DNA from: Vibrio cincinnatiensis
GTDB taxonomy: Bacteria; Pseudomonadota; Gammaproteobacteria; Enterobacterales; Vibrionaceae
Reading direction: 5' to 3'
Length of the DNA stretch: 64,000 nt
Assembly: GCF_022113815.1 (NCBI RefSeq)
Contig: NZ_SGOM01000002.1
Span: 310,001 to 374,000 of the forward strand
Part shown: positions 44,092 to 53,465 of the stretch, one piece after another
Numbering within the stretch: the first letter of the stretch is position 1
How the letters are laid out: each line of letters starts with the position of its first letter
Program-made: the position numbers and the translations under genes
The notes under the pieces: model-generated
What the model was told of the DNA's origin: nothing
The model's input: only the letters and a program-made list of their open reading frames with translations
The model's database searches: none

Positions 44092-45321
44092 ATGAATCAG
44101 GTTATTTCTATTGGCCCACAGGAGTCATTTTTAGTCGCAATTGGTGTCCTTTTTTTAGGTCAGTTCGTCAACAATAAATTGCCCATTTTAAAACAATTTA
44201 ATATTCCCGAACCCATTGTTGGTGGGTTAATCGTTGCCTGTTTGATTACCATCATGCACTTAAACGGGATCGATTGGGTTTTTGACCTCCCGTTGCAAAA
44301 CACATTTATGTTGATGTTTTTTTCAACCGTAGGTTTAGCGGCCAATTACACCCAATTAGTCAAGGGTGGTATTAAGGTATTTTTATTTCTGATTGTCGCC
44401 TCCGTTTATATTGTGATCCAAAATGTGGTCGGGGTATCTCTTGCTGCCCTGCTGGGTCTTGATCCTTTGATGGGATTAATTGCTGGTTCTATCACGCTTT
44501 CAGGCGGACATGGTACAGGGGCTGCGTGGGCGCAGACGTTTCAAAATACTTATGGACTGAATAATGTCTTAGAAGTGGCGATGGCTTCGGCGACATTTGG
44601 CTTAATTATTGGTGGGATTATCGGCAGCCCTATTGCGAAGCATTTGATTGAGAAGCGTCACTTAGAATCTCAATATGGCCGAAGTCACCAAACGCATCAG
44701 CGTTTTCCTGAGTTGGTTACCTATAATGAACATGAGGAAGATCGAGTCACGTCAAAAAAGGTGATTGAAAGTTTATCGATTATTCTCCTTTGCGTGACAG
44801 GGGCTCACTATTTAGGACAATGGGTTCGTCATTTTGACATCAGTTGGTTGATGATTCCCGATTTTGTTTATGCCCTATTTATTGGGGTTGCGATAACCAA
44901 TGCGATGGAAGTCACCAAAGTTCGCAAAATCGATATGGAAACGGTAGACATCTTAGGAACCGTGTCATTAGCGCTGTTTCTTGCGATGGCTTTAATGAGC
45001 TTAAAGCTTTGGAATATTTTTGATTTAGCGATTCCTTTCTTAGTGATATTAACGATTCAGTCACTCGTGTTAGCGCTTTTCTCTTATTATGTCACCTTCC
45101 GGGTGATGGGCAGTAGCTATGATGCTGCGGTGATCACCAGTGGCCATTGTGGGTTTGGGTTGGGAGCGACCCCGACGGCAGTAATGAATATGGGATCAGT
45201 AGTCAATCGTTTTGGTCCTTCACCGCAAGCATTTATGGTGGTGCCTATTGTTGGTGCGTTTTTTATCGACATAGTCAACTTATTGATTTTGCAGGGGAGC
45301 CTCTCTTTCTTAACCCATTAA
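44092..45321 (+). CDS. gltS: Sodium/glutamate symporter GltS, second copy
   Basis: A 409-residue paralogue of the preceding gene, aligned end to end and largely identical by eye. It keeps AGSITLSGGHGTGAAWAQTF and SGHCGFGLGATPTAVMNM, so the transport site is intact. Differences cluster in the TM4 segment (VASVYIVIQNVVGVSLAALL) and the central loop (RSHQTHQRFPELVTYNEHEED). It has its own upstream region of 178 bp after the first copy's terminator, so the two can be regulated separately. This is a tandem duplication that has diverged, perhaps in affinity or Na+ response. A bidirectional terminator follows. Confidence 0.93.
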   Translation: MNQVISIGPQESFLVAIGVLFLGQFVNNKLPILKQFNIPEPIVGGLIVACLITIMHLNGIDWVFDLPLQNTFMLMFFSTVGLAANYTQLVKGGIKVFLFLIVASVYIVIQNVVGVSLAALLGLDPLMGLIAGSITLSGGHGTGAAWAQTFQNTYGLNNVLEVAMASATFGLIIGGIIGSPIAKHLIEKRHLESQYGRSHQTHQRFPELVTYNEHEEDRVTSKKVIESLSIILLCVTGAHYLGQWVRHFDISWLMIPDFVYALFIGVAITNAMEVTKVRKIDMETVDILGTVSLALFLAMALMSLKLWNIFDLAIPFLVILTIQSLVLALFSYYVTFRVMGSSYDAAVITSGHCGFGLGATPTAVMNMGSVVNRFGPSPQAFMVVPIVGAFFIDIVNLLILQGSLSFLTH

Positions 45322-45364
45322 TGCGTTCGTTAAAAAAACGGTATTGTCTGAAATGCAGAGAGCA

Positions 45365-45397
45365 AAAAGCCCATTGATTTGACACCAATGGGCTTTT
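45365..45397. terminator. Bidirectional terminator, gltS/DoxX
   Basis: AAAAGCCCATTG pairs with CAATGGGCTTTT (12 bp, 9-nt loop) with T-runs on both strands, between the convergent gltS copy 2 and DoxX genes. Confidence 0.87.
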
Positions 45398-45409
45398 ATC
45401 AATATACGT

Positions 45410-45847
45410 TTATTGGCGGCTGATAAGACGGTCAATACTCATGTTACCTGCACCAGAAATCAGTAAAGAAACGGTTGCGGCCAATAAGGCTAAACCAAAT
45501 TCATAGCCGTTATTTGCCATAAATAAACCGTTATCAATATGAACGGTAAAAATAGCCACGATCATCGTGAAAGCGGTGACCAGTGCGGCGGGTCGAGTCA
45601 ATAGACCGATAAGTAAGAATAGGCCACCAAAAAACTCACCACTTCCAGCAAGGAACGCCATAAATACACCGGGTTCTAGGCCGATAGATGCCATCCATTG
45701 ACCGGTTCCTTCTAATCCGTAACCACCAAACCAGCCAAACAATTTTTGTGCGCCGTGAGCCATTAAAATTATGCCGACAGGAATACGTAAAGCCAATGGA
45801 GCGTAGCTGGTTCCTGTTTGGATAAGTTTATTAATTAGCGTTTTCAT
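45410..45847 (-). CDS. DoxX-family inner-membrane protein
   Basis: A 145-residue, four-helix membrane protein of the DoxX/DoxD family. The conserved start (LRIPVGIILMAHGAQKLFGWFGG) with the His-Gly and Phe-Gly motif, and the second-helix Gly-Glu-Phe (GSGEFFGGLFLLIGLLTRPAA), are diagnostic. Members take part in quinol oxidation, thiosulfate metabolism or oxidative stress responses, but most, including this one, have no defined partner. It is monocistronic. The upstream gap to ogt (about 240 bp) contains its promoter and that of ogt. A ribosome site, AAGGAATTGTT, precedes the start on the coding strand. Confidence 0.85.
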   Translation of the reverse strand: MKTLINKLIQTGTSYAPLALRIPVGIILMAHGAQKLFGWFGGYGLEGTGQWMASIGLEPGVFMAFLAGSGEFFGGLFLLIGLLTRPAALVTAFTMIVAIFTVHIDNGLFMANNGYEFGLALLAATVSLLISGAGNMSIDRLISRQ

Positions 45848-46089
45848 AACAATTCCTTAATGTTCGATAATATGAAATAAGATTTCATTGTGCTTTTGAT
45901 TTATGTAGCGAGTTTAGAGAACTCTTACTAGACCGATAAGTATGTAAAATTGATATTCCTGTTCGAAAATTCTGAATATCTTGTCATGCCCTATTATAAA
46001 AAATACGCTATGTATTGGCCTCAATGCATAGGGTGTCGTACTCTTATTACATGTATTAAGTAACTCAAATTAGATAAAGGCATGATTTT

Positions 46090-46569
46090 ATGCATCAATA
46101 CACACACTATTATAGTCCACTAGGAAAGATGATATTGCAATCGAATCTTGAGGGGCTATCCGGTGCTTGGTTTACAACGGAAAACACCATGCCGTTAGAA
46201 CTTGGCGAATATACGGAGTCGTGTCCTATACTTGTACAGACAATCAACCAGTTAGGTGAATATTTTTCCGGTAAGCGAAAGGAATTTGACTTACCTCTCT
46301 CCGCGAAAGGGTCTGAGTTTCAGCAAAAAATATGGCAAATATTGCGTTCTATCCCTTATGGCGAAACATGGAGTTATGGTCAGTTAGCTCAGGCTGTAGG
46401 GCAGCCAAAAGCAGCCAGAGCGGTAGGCATGGCGAATAGTAAGAATCCCATTTCTATTATTGTTCCCTGTCATCGAGTGATTGGTAAAAATGGAACGTTA
46501 ACTGGGTATGCGGGTGGAATAGAACGAAAAGCCTATCTACTTGAGCTGGAACGAAAGCATATGGAATAA
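46090..46569 (+). CDS. ogt: Methylated-DNA-[protein]-cysteine S-methyltransferase
   Basis: Ogt moves the methyl group from O6-methylguanine in DNA to its own cysteine in a suicide repair reaction. The 159-residue protein has the expected N-terminal fold (YYSPLGKMIL) and C-terminal DNA-binding domain. The active site is IVPCHRVI with C127, preceded by the arginine-finger helix KAARAVGMANSKNP and followed by GYAGGIERKAYLL. Length fits the single-domain form, without Ada's regulatory domain. Its start lies after AAAGGCATGATTTT. It is 11 bp upstream of a small lipoprotein gene and probably co-transcribed with it. Confidence 0.94.
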   Translation: MHQYTHYYSPLGKMILQSNLEGLSGAWFTTENTMPLELGEYTESCPILVQTINQLGEYFSGKRKEFDLPLSAKGSEFQQKIWQILRSIPYGETWSYGQLAQAVGQPKAARAVGMANSKNPISIIVPCHRVIGKNGTLTGYAGGIERKAYLLELERKHME

Positions 46570-46580
46570 GGATAAGTTTG

Positions 46581-46976
46581 ATGCGAAATAAGCCAATGCA
46601 AACAGCGGTAGTTTCGTTGTTCTCTCTCCTGATCGGATGTACGCAGGATGATTTGGAGCGCATGGCAAACAAAGAGACGTTCGCTTTTGAAGGGGCTTAC
46701 GATAACCAGTACACCCCGTACATTTTACGCTTTAAAGACGGAACGGTATTTTTTCAATCGGAAGAGGCCAGTTTAGAGTGGCAGCGTCGTTACACGGTAA
46801 AAGACAATCTTCTCCATATCCAAATTCGTAATAACTCGAAAGAGAAGCGAGATGATCTAGTGATGAGAATTCACGGTGGGGGAGAAGTTCTGACTTGTAG
46901 TGCTTGCGCTAAATACCAATTGAGTAATATTTGGGTTCGGATTGATGCTTTACCACAAAATGCCGAGCAAGAATAA
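46581..46976 (+). CDS. Small lipoprotein, unknown function
   Basis: A 131-residue protein with a lipoprotein signal (MRNKPMQTAVVSLFSLLIGC) after an AAGGATAAG ribosome site; the ATG at 46581 is preferred to a TTG at 46578. The mature part is a small beta-rich domain (FEGAYDNQYTPYILRFKDGTVFF ... LLHIQIRNNSKEKRDDLVMRI), reminiscent of lipocalin-like or META-type small lipoproteins, with a Cys pair (LTCSACAKY) near the end. I do not recognise a family. It is coupled to ogt. The terminator that follows is shared with nhaD. Confidence 0.7.
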   Translation: MRNKPMQTAVVSLFSLLIGCTQDDLERMANKETFAFEGAYDNQYTPYILRFKDGTVFFQSEEASLEWQRRYTVKDNLLHIQIRNNSKEKRDDLVMRIHGGGEVLTCSACAKYQLSNIWVRIDALPQNAEQE

Positions 46977-47007
46977 AGGCTCTCTTACGGATGGGTAAAG
47001 AGAGCCT
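46977..47007. terminator. Bidirectional hairpin terminator
   Basis: AGGCTCTCTT pairs with AAGAGAGCCT (10 bp, 11-nt loop) between the lipoprotein gene (+) and nhaD (-). T-tracts are weak. Confidence 0.6.
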
Positions 47008-47025
47008 GAAGGGAGGTTGAGCGAA

Positions 47026-48462
47026 TTAAGTAAATAAGGCTTGGTTGATCAGCAAGTGCACCGCAATGCTGGCAATGTAACCGAGCATGATAACCGGCGT
47101 CCATTTCAGGTGGCCGATAAAGGTATATTTACCATGAGCAGCCCCCATTAATGCTACACCAGCGGCTGAGCCGATAGAGAGTAAGCTACCGCCAACCCCG
47201 GCAGTTAAAGTAATCAGTAGCCAGTTACCTAATGACATGGATGGGTCCATACTCAACACGGCAAACATGACCGGAATGTTATCCACAATGGCTGAAATAC
47301 CACCTAATGCAACGTTCGCCCAAATGGGGTTCCATTGGGTATACATCACTTCAGATACCAGACCGAGGTAGCCTAGCAAACTTAAACCACCCACACACAT
47401 GACCACGCCATAGAAGAAGAGCAAAGTATCCCATTCTGCATGGGAAATTCGACGGAAAACATCAAAAGGAACCACAGAACCCAGACGTTTTAACGCCGCT
47501 TCATCCTTCTTGGCCATCGCAATCGCTGCTTTTTTCGCTAAGGAACCGGCTAAAGTTTTCCTTAGGAAGTAGCCAAAGAATTGTAAATACCCTAACCCCA
47601 TCATCATGCCGATTACTGGTGGGAAGTGGAATAATGCGTGGAAGGCTACCGCCGTTGCGACAGTGAAAATAAACAGAGCAACAATACGGCGAGCACCTCG
47701 TTTTAACTCCACTTCTTCATAAAGTGCATCAGGTTTTTCGGTGGGAAGGAACCACGACATGATCACCGCTGGGATAATGTAGTTAACCACCGACGGGATG
47801 AAGAGATCCATAAACTGCATAAAGGTCACGTGGCCCGCTTGCCAGACCATTAGGGTCGTAATATCCCCAAATGGACTGAAGGCCCCGCCTGCGTTAGCAG
47901 CAAGAACAATGTTAATACAGGCTAAATTGACAAACTTAATGTTGTTACCGCCAACTTTGAGTACTACAGCACACATCAATAAAGCGGTTGTCAGGTTATC
48001 GGCGATAGGGGAGATGAAAAAAGCGAGTATACCGGTAAGCCAGAATAAAGTTTTAAAATTAAACCCTTTACCAACCATCCATGCTTGGAGAGCATCAAAG
48101 AGACGCCGTTCTTCCATGGCACTGATATAAGTCATAGCAACCAGCAAGAAAAGCAAAAGCTCAGCATACTCGAGTAAGTTATGTTCCAGTGCGGCACGAG
48201 CAATATCCATGTTGCCGTGTTGTTGATAAACATAACCAATCATTGCCCAAATTAAACCTGCGGCAAGCAGCACAGGTTTTGATTTACGCAGATGTAAATA
48301 CTCCTCCAACATCACCAGTGCATAAGCGAAACAAAATAGGATCAATGATGCATAGCCGATGGTCGACGAGGTAAGGGGTAACGGGGAATCCGTGGTTATG
48401 GTTGTTGCAAAAGCGAGTTGAGGAATCAATAGTAGACAAAAGCCTACCCACATTCGATTCAT
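47026..48462 (-). CDS. nhaD: NhaD-type Na+/H+ antiporter
   Basis: NhaD expels Na+ (or Li+) for H+ at alkaline pH, as first shown in Vibrio species. The 478-residue protein carries an N-terminal signal-like hydrophobic stretch (MNRMWVGFCLLLIPQLAFA) and about 12 TM helices. The ion-binding signatures are clear: FFISPIADNLTTALLMC (Asp-Asn-Leu-Thr-Thr) in the first repeat, and GGISAIVDNIPVMFAVLSM with Asp-Asn in the second, plus GGAFSPFGDITTLMVW. Length matches characterised NhaD. It is monocistronic and convergent with the ogt-lipoprotein operon. This supports a marine or alkaline habit. Confidence 0.94.
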   Translation of the reverse strand: MNRMWVGFCLLLIPQLAFATTITTDSPLPLTSSTIGYASLILFCFAYALVMLEEYLHLRKSKPVLLAAGLIWAMIGYVYQQHGNMDIARAALEHNLLEYAELLLFLLVAMTYISAMEERRLFDALQAWMVGKGFNFKTLFWLTGILAFFISPIADNLTTALLMCAVVLKVGGNNIKFVNLACINIVLAANAGGAFSPFGDITTLMVWQAGHVTFMQFMDLFIPSVVNYIIPAVIMSWFLPTEKPDALYEEVELKRGARRIVALFIFTVATAVAFHALFHFPPVIGMMMGLGYLQFFGYFLRKTLAGSLAKKAAIAMAKKDEAALKRLGSVVPFDVFRRISHAEWDTLLFFYGVVMCVGGLSLLGYLGLVSEVMYTQWNPIWANVALGGISAIVDNIPVMFAVLSMDPSMSLGNWLLITLTAGVGGSLLSIGSAAGVALMGAAHGKYTFIGHLKWTPVIMLGYIASIAVHLLINQALFT

Positions 48463-48583
48463 TATTGGTACTCCGATAGTTAAAAAAATTGTTCAGAGTG
48501 TAATGATTATTGGCAAACATGACTGTGAGGCAGGTTGGAAATGTCTGATTTGTTTTAGTTTTGTGTTGTTTTGTTAAGAAAAT

Positions 48584-49615
48584 TTACCCAAACCGCGTCG
48601 CAGAAAAAGTATTGAGTATGCGGTGAATGAGGTAGGTCATCATTAGCGTGATCACGATGGCAAACAAAATGCTACTGACTCGATATAACGCACTGAAAAC
48701 AAAGTCACCATTGGGAGCTAAATATTGACCAAATAAAATTCCGAGTGTGGTTAAGCCGCCAAAACCTACGCCTGAACCACTCGACTCTTTCACGTGCAGA
48801 TGACTAAACCAGAGGCAGCCAATCCATAACATGGGAATAACGAGGACTAATAGATCTGACCAATCATATAAAATCACCTGTCCAAATAAGCCAAAACTGA
48901 CTCCCAGCAAGGTTCCCATCGCTCGTTTACGCGCATAACCGAGTGCGCCATTCCAATGCATGGGGAACAGCAGCAGTAAGGTTGTGGATTGAGCTGACAT
49001 TGAATCACTTAAGTCAAATACTTGGAACACGATGAATGACAAGGTGGCAATACTTGCGCCAAGTAAAGCTTCGTGGCGAGTGCGGTGTGACGGTTTATCC
49101 ATGCTAGGAGCGGCTACCGTTTGGCGAGGCTCGGTGTTAGGAATAAAATAGGTCATTAAATAGGCAATAATGACAGACAATATGTTGGCATGTAAGTTAC
49201 TAAAAATCAGGTCATTTAAATCGGTTGTTGGGTAGCTGGCAAAATGCAACATAATGCTTAAGCTGAGTACGCTGTTGGCTCCAAATAAAAATAGGTATCC
49301 TTTTGACATACAGGCAAATTTATAGAGGAATAGACCAAATGCAATCAATGTCATCAGGACAAAGTGGTGGGCAAAAAGCCCACCTAAAATACCGACTTCT
49401 AATCCACAGACGACGGCAGCAGCGAGCAACTGGCGGGCCGCATGTCCATTCATCACCGGGACCATTCCCAGCAGTAGCATCGGTGTTACAGTGAAAAATA
49501 CACCATAATTCCAGCCAAACCATTTGTTAAGCGTAAAACCTATGGTTGCGCCCGTCGCAATACGCAAACATTGTCGAATGTCATTACTAGAGAGAGGGTG
49601 GTGCCAAAGCTTCAT
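48584..49615 (-). CDS. FUSC/DUF2955-family membrane protein (efflux component)
   Basis: The 343-residue protein has about ten TM helices in two repeats of the fusaric-acid-resistance (FUSC/DUF2955) type, for example IATGATIGFTLNKWFGWNYGVFFTVTPM and a second HEALLGASIATLSFIVFQ. It should act as the inner-membrane pump of a small efflux unit with the HlyD protein upstream, and the MarR gene as its regulator. The ATG at 49615 is preferred to a GTG at 49627 that overlaps the HlyD stop. The cargo is unknown; aromatic acids or other small hydrophobic compounds are typical of the family. No outer-membrane factor gene is adjacent. Confidence 0.85.
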   Translation of the reverse strand: MKLWHHPLSSNDIRQCLRIATGATIGFTLNKWFGWNYGVFFTVTPMLLLGMVPVMNGHAARQLLAAAVVCGLEVGILGGLFAHHFVLMTLIAFGLFLYKFACMSKGYLFLFGANSVLSLSIMLHFASYPTTDLNDLIFSNLHANILSVIIAYLMTYFIPNTEPRQTVAAPSMDKPSHRTRHEALLGASIATLSFIVFQVFDLSDSMSAQSTTLLLLFPMHWNGALGYARKRAMGTLLGVSFGLFGQVILYDWSDLLVLVIPMLWIGCLWFSHLHVKESSGSGVGFGGLTTLGILFGQYLAPNGDFVFSALYRVSSILFAIVITLMMTYLIHRILNTFSATRFG

Positions 49616-49626
49616 CGTTATACTCA

Positions 49627-50685
49627 CTAGTAAATATAATGTAGGGTGCTAAGGAAATGGATCTGAGCTCGGGCTAACCAAGCAAAGAAAGCATTGTCAG
49701 GCAGAAGTTGAACGGTCGCTTTTGCCCCTGCGGGAAGCGTTGGAAGGGTATTTTGATCCAGTGAGAGGTGTAGACGTAATCGCTGCGCATCCCGCACCCA
49801 GCGGTTTGATTCGGTTGGGTTAGCGAGTTGTCCATTGGCATCAAATTGCCCAGCACTGACTCCTGCATCAATGTTACGAATATTGGCCGTAAATACCTGA
49901 CCGGGTTGGCTATCAAAAGCAATCAAAGCGGGATGATTCGGTGTACGGTTACGCAAGCTTTTTTCACGAAAATCAGCGATGACATCCATACGGTTTCCTA
50001 CCAAGGCGACCAGTGGATTTCCGGCATTTGCATACGTTCCGGTTTCGATTTGTAAGTTAGTAATCACCCCGTCGTGTTCAGCGACAACTCGTGTATAGGA
50101 TAAATTTAAAAGAGCTTTGTTGAGCTGATTTTGTGCGGATCGCACACTGACGTTTGTGTCATCCGCTTCACCGCGGTTAACTTGTAATTCTTTTAGGTGA
50201 GCTTGAGCGGCCGCTAGGTTCGCTTTGGCTGCAATTGCGTTACTTTGTGCATCATCACGCAATTGTTGTGAGGTACCATTACGCAAGAAAAGGGTATTTA
50301 AACGAGTAAATTCCCGCTTTTTTTGTTCGGCAATAATTTGGCTGGCTTGCAAATCTGCTTGAGCAGCTAAAATAGCCGCATCCAATTGAGCATTATTTTG
50401 TATTACTTGCTGTAAATTAAGCTGGGCCTGTTCGACTGCTAACTGATAAGGAGCGGCATCAAGTTCGAAGAGTAAGTCACCTTTATGAACAATCTGATTA
50501 TTGGTGACATAAAGCTGGCTGATTTGTCCACTGACTTGAGGAGCAACTTTGGTGACCACTCGTGTCACCATGGCCTGTGGGGTTAAAGGCATGGCGAGGT
50601 CAGCAATAAGAAAATAGGCAAAAAGGGCAATAAATGCAGTGCAGGAATATTTTATCCAGCGCGCAAATTTCTGATCGGGTGTCAT
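49627..50685 (-). CDS. HlyD/EmrA-type periplasmic adaptor
   Basis: The 352-residue membrane-fusion protein has an N-terminal TM helix (KYSCTAFIALFAYFLIADLA), a lipoyl/barrel-sandwich half (VTKVAPQVSGQISQLYVTNNQIVHKGD), a coiled-coil hairpin (about 95-190; AQADLQASQIIAEQKKREF) and a second lipoyl half with beta-barrel (VVAEHDGVITNLQIETGTYANAG). It would bridge the FUSC pump and a TolC-like channel. ATG 50685 is chosen; the longer open frame begins inside the MarR gene. Sequence and context fit an operon MarR-HlyD-FUSC for solute efflux. Confidence 0.9.
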   Translation of the reverse strand: MTPDQKFARWIKYSCTAFIALFAYFLIADLAMPLTPQAMVTRVVTKVAPQVSGQISQLYVTNNQIVHKGDLLFELDAAPYQLAVEQAQLNLQQVIQNNAQLDAAILAAQADLQASQIIAEQKKREFTRLNTLFLRNGTSQQLRDDAQSNAIAAKANLAAAQAHLKELQVNRGEADDTNVSVRSAQNQLNKALLNLSYTRVVAEHDGVITNLQIETGTYANAGNPLVALVGNRMDVIADFREKSLRNRTPNHPALIAFDSQPGQVFTANIRNIDAGVSAGQFDANGQLANPTESNRWVRDAQRLRLHLSLDQNTLPTLPAGAKATVQLLPDNAFFAWLARAQIHFLSTLHYIY

Positions 50686-50719
50686 AAATAACCACGTCCT
50701 TAACAAACGAGAAGATAAA

Positions 50720-51181
50720 TTAATGGGAATGAAGGGTATTGAGCGCGTTATGAGCAATTTGATCCAGTAGCTGATTCATCTTGTTGAGTTCATCATCATC
50801 AATTTGGCTCAGTAGCTGACGACGGATCTGCATTATGCGATTTTCCATCTGAGTTAAGAGGGCTCGGCCATTATCCGTGAGCGTTACAATGCGGGCTCGT
50901 TTATCGCTGGTGCAACAGTGACGAGTGATGAGCGCTTGTTCTTCCAATTGATTGAGTGTGCGCATCAGCGAAGCTAATTCAATTTCTAATGCTTCAGCCA
51001 GCTGTTTTTGGCTGACGTTATCACCTAAACGTTGCAATTTCCAAAGAGCAGTCCAGCGAGGATGAGTTAAGCCTAATGGCTCTAACTCACGATCAGCAAC
51101 CATCTTCCATAAACGAGAAACGCGTGACAGTTTCTCAGCCAAAGAGAGGTCTCTTAAACGATTCAGATCTTGGTTCATCAT
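50720..51181 (-). CDS. MarR/SlyA-family repressor
   Basis: The 153-residue winged-helix regulator has the MarR layout: helical dimerisation arms, a wing-bearing HTH (VSQKQLAEALEIELASLMRTLNQLEEQALITR) and DKRARIVTLTDNG, the typical beta-wing. The start is ATG 51181 with GGTG upstream (a second ATG follows directly). SlyA/MarR-type repressors respond to phenolics and other lipophilic compounds. Two palindromes with TTAGC-N2-GCTAA lie just upstream, overlapping the promoter, so it is probably autoregulated together with the HlyD and FUSC genes that follow at 34 bp. Confidence 0.92.
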   Translation of the reverse strand: MMNQDLNRLRDLSLAEKLSRVSRLWKMVADRELEPLGLTHPRWTALWKLQRLGDNVSQKQLAEALEIELASLMRTLNQLEEQALITRHCCTSDKRARIVTLTDNGRALLTQMENRIMQIRRQLLSQIDDDELNKMNQLLDQIAHNALNTLHSH

Positions 51182-51195
51182 GTTTTCACCATTAG

Positions 51196-51243
51196 TTAGC
51201 GTGCTAAGCAATATAATATAGTTAGCAAGCTAAGTAAATAGTT
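51196..51243 (-). promoter_or_regulatory. Twin MarR operators overlapping the efflux-operon promoter
   Basis: TTAGCGTGCTAA (51196-51207) and TTAGCAAGCTAA (51222-51233) are two perfect 5-bp-arm palindromes 26 bp apart. On the minus strand TTTACT and TATATT are spaced by 17 bp and read as a -35/-10 pair. One palindrome lies between these elements and the other downstream of the -10, the placement expected for repression. Confidence 0.75.
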
Positions 51244-51364
51244 GTGATTTAGATCACTTTATTTTGTTGTATAAGTAAATTCATACATAGACGTTGAGTT
51301 GCCTTTTCGAACCAAGATGCCACAATAGCGTCTGTTCCTATTTTCCTTGTAAGAAGAGAAGGTT

Positions 51365-51649
51365 ATGGCTCGTCCAAAAATTCCGAGACAGATTTGTGGC
51401 TTTCCTGCTCAAAGTTGTTTTAAACCCAATGGCATTCCGATGGCTCAGTTAGAAGCGGTTTCCATTCAAGCGGATGAGTTTGAAGCGCTGCGTTTGGTTG
51501 ATTATCAAGGGATGCAGCAGCAAGAGGCGGCGATGGTGATGGGTGTCTCTCGTCAAACCTTGGCGAATTTAGTGAAATCAGCGAGGCGTAAAGTCTCGGA
51601 CTGCTTGCTTCATGGTAAAGCGCTTTTGATGGAAGAACGACCACAATAA
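51365..51649 (+). CDS. DUF134 (UPF0251) predicted DNA-binding protein
   Basis: A 94-residue protein of the DUF134 family. It starts MARPKIPRQICGFP, the conserved opening, with two cysteines in the segment before FKPNG. A sigma-70 region 4-like HTH follows (EAAMVMGVSRQTLANLVKSARRKVSDCL). Family members often sit by iron-sulfur or nitrogenase-type NifB/NifX-like genes, but here the neighbours are the MarR operon and a chemoreceptor, so the target is unknown. A ribosome site AAGAGAAGG precedes the ATG. Confidence 0.85.
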   Translation: MARPKIPRQICGFPAQSCFKPNGIPMAQLEAVSIQADEFEALRLVDYQGMQQQEAAMVMGVSRQTLANLVKSARRKVSDCLLHGKALLMEERPQ

Positions 51650-51768
51650 CGACCACAATCAAATATTGACGGTTTTATCTATCAAAGAAATAGGAACAAT
51701 CGAGCCCTCGAATACATCACTCTCTTTTATACTGTGTCCTCTAGCATTGATAAATAGGGCACCGTGTT

Positions 51769-53394
51769 ATGCGTTCACTTTCCATTACTCGACTGGTACG
51801 AGCCAATGCCGCGTTGGCGGTTCTTGCGATTGTTGGGTTAAGCTTTTTCCTCATACTCAATTTAATCCGTGTCCAGCAGCAGTTTGGTACGGTGGTCGAT
51901 CGTAATGTTCAATTACTGACGGCAATTTCTGATCTGCGTTATTACACGGTCACTTACCGCCGTTTTGCTCTGGATTATGGCCTAACTGATGATGCCGATG
52001 AGCATCGTACCATTATGCAAACCATTGAGTTTAATGATCAAGCGGTCAAACAGGCCTTGCAACGTATGGAGCGGTTAGCGGATTTGCCTGATATTCAAGC
52101 GGCTGTGTATGATTTTGAGCGTCAGATAGAGAATTATCATGTGATGCAGCAACATTATACCGATCTCATTGATCAGGGCCAGATGGAAGAGGCACGCCGA
52201 CAAATGCTGGGCCCAATGTTGGCACCCTTTAATAACATTGTGGAAGGGCTGACACAATTTCAGCATCAACTACAACAAGATGCGACTGACATGAAAAATG
52301 AGAAACAAGCGCAAATTGAGCGGGTGATCCGTGGATCGACTGGGGCTGCCACGTTAGTTGTGCTTGCTCTACTTGCGAGTGGATATTTGACGGCAAAACG
52401 GGTATTGAGACCACTGGCTCGATTAAAAGCACATATGTCCATTGTTGGGCAGGGACAACTTGAGTCACGTCTATCGCTGACACAGTTTCAGCACGATGAA
52501 TTTGGTGAAGCCGCTCAAGCATTTATCCAGATGCAAGAGAATTTAACGACGTTGATCCTTTCCGTGAAAGAAAGTGTCCATTCGTTAGACCTTGCCTCGG
52601 AAGAGTTGGCAGCTAAGGTGGCACACACTCAACAAAGTGTCGATGAACAAAAATACGAAATCCAGCAGATAGTATCGTCTGCAGCCAATTTATTGGACAA
52701 TACTCAGCATATTGATCAAGTGACACATGAGGCATCGTACAAGAGTGAGGAAACTCAACAACAAGCGCAGTTGGGTGAGCAAAGTATTGTGTATTCTATT
52801 GAGCGGACAGAATACTTATCACAATTACTGGATAAAACCGGACAAGTGATTAATGGGTTATATCAACGCAGCTCAGACATTAGCCTCATTTCTGAGGTGA
52901 TTGGCAACATTACCAAACAGACCAACTTATTGGCATTAAATGCCGCGATCGAGGCGGCCAGAGCGGGTGAAGCCGGACGAGGGTTTGCTGTCGTGGCCGA
53001 TCAAGTTCGTGAATTAGCCCAGCAGACTCAACAGTCGATTGAAGAAATCGGTGAAGTGATTGAAAACCTGCAAACTCAAGCTTCGGATGCGCAGGGCTTT
53101 ATGAACCAGTGTCAAACTCAGATAGGAGAGAGCTTACAGCAAGTCAAAGATGCGGGGGCAGCTTATCACCAAATTGTGGGAGCGGCTCAGGCCATTGCAA
53201 AACTTGATGGACAAATTGCTCAATTGGCCCAAACGCAGCAACAGTTATCAATGCATGTGAGTGAGAGCGTCCACACGATTGAAGGGTCTTCACTTAATAT
53301 TGAACATATTGCTAGTGAAACCACACAGACCTATCACCTTGTTCAGCAACAAACTGAACACTTAAAGCACTATATTGGTGCATTTACTGTTTAA
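51769..53394 (+). CDS. Methyl-accepting chemotaxis protein with helical-bundle sensor
   Basis: The 541-residue chemoreceptor has TM1 at about 13-33 ([19 protein letters not shown]), a periplasmic four-helix-bundle type sensor (about 34-185; no Cache motif), TM2 at about 191-210, HAMP (about 211-265) and a cytoplasmic hairpin. The tip [19 protein letters not shown] begins near residue 383. It lacks a C-terminal CheR/CheB tether. The sensor contains a long helical stretch ([33 protein letters not shown]), as in 4HB_MCP or HBM domains, which bind organic acids or amino acids. It is monocistronic with a terminator. The ligand is unknown. Confidence 0.92.
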   Translation: MRSLSITRLVRANAALAVLAIVGLSFFLILNLIRVQQQFGTVVDRNVQLLTAISDLRYYTVTYRRFALDYGLTDDADEHRTIMQTIEFNDQAVKQALQRMERLADLPDIQAAVYDFERQIENYHVMQQHYTDLIDQGQMEEARRQMLGPMLAPFNNIVEGLTQFQHQLQQDATDMKNEKQAQIERVIRGSTGAATLVVLALLASGYLTAKRVLRPLARLKAHMSIVGQGQLESRLSLTQFQHDEFGEAAQAFIQMQENLTTLILSVKESVHSLDLASEELAAKVAHTQQSVDEQKYEIQQIVSSAANLLDNTQHIDQVTHEASYKSEETQQQAQLGEQSIVYSIERTEYLSQLLDKTGQVINGLYQRSSDISLISEVIGNITKQTNLLALNAAIEAARAGEAGRGFAVVADQVRELAQQTQQSIEEIGEVIENLQTQASDAQGFMNQCQTQIGESLQQVKDAGAAYHQIVGAAQAIAKLDGQIAQLAQTQQQLSMHVSESVHTIEGSSLNIEHIASETTQTYHLVQQQTEHLKHYIGAFTV

Positions 53395-53421
53395 TGGTTT
53401 CAATTTTTCATGGTTTTCTTG

Positions 53422-53465
53422 ACCTGAATCGGTAGTTTGCTCTTGATACTGATTCAGGTTTTTTC
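53422..53465 (+). terminator. Terminator of the chemoreceptor gene
   Basis: ACCTGAATC pairs with GATTCAGGT (9 bp, 20-nt loop), followed by TTTTTT. The stem overlaps the stop of the convergent hydrolase gene on the minus strand. Confidence 0.75.

Noticed and set aside
50686..50757. Longer start for the HlyD adaptor
   Set aside because: It would overlap the MarR coding region; the ATG at 50685 is just outside it and directly precedes the membrane anchor.
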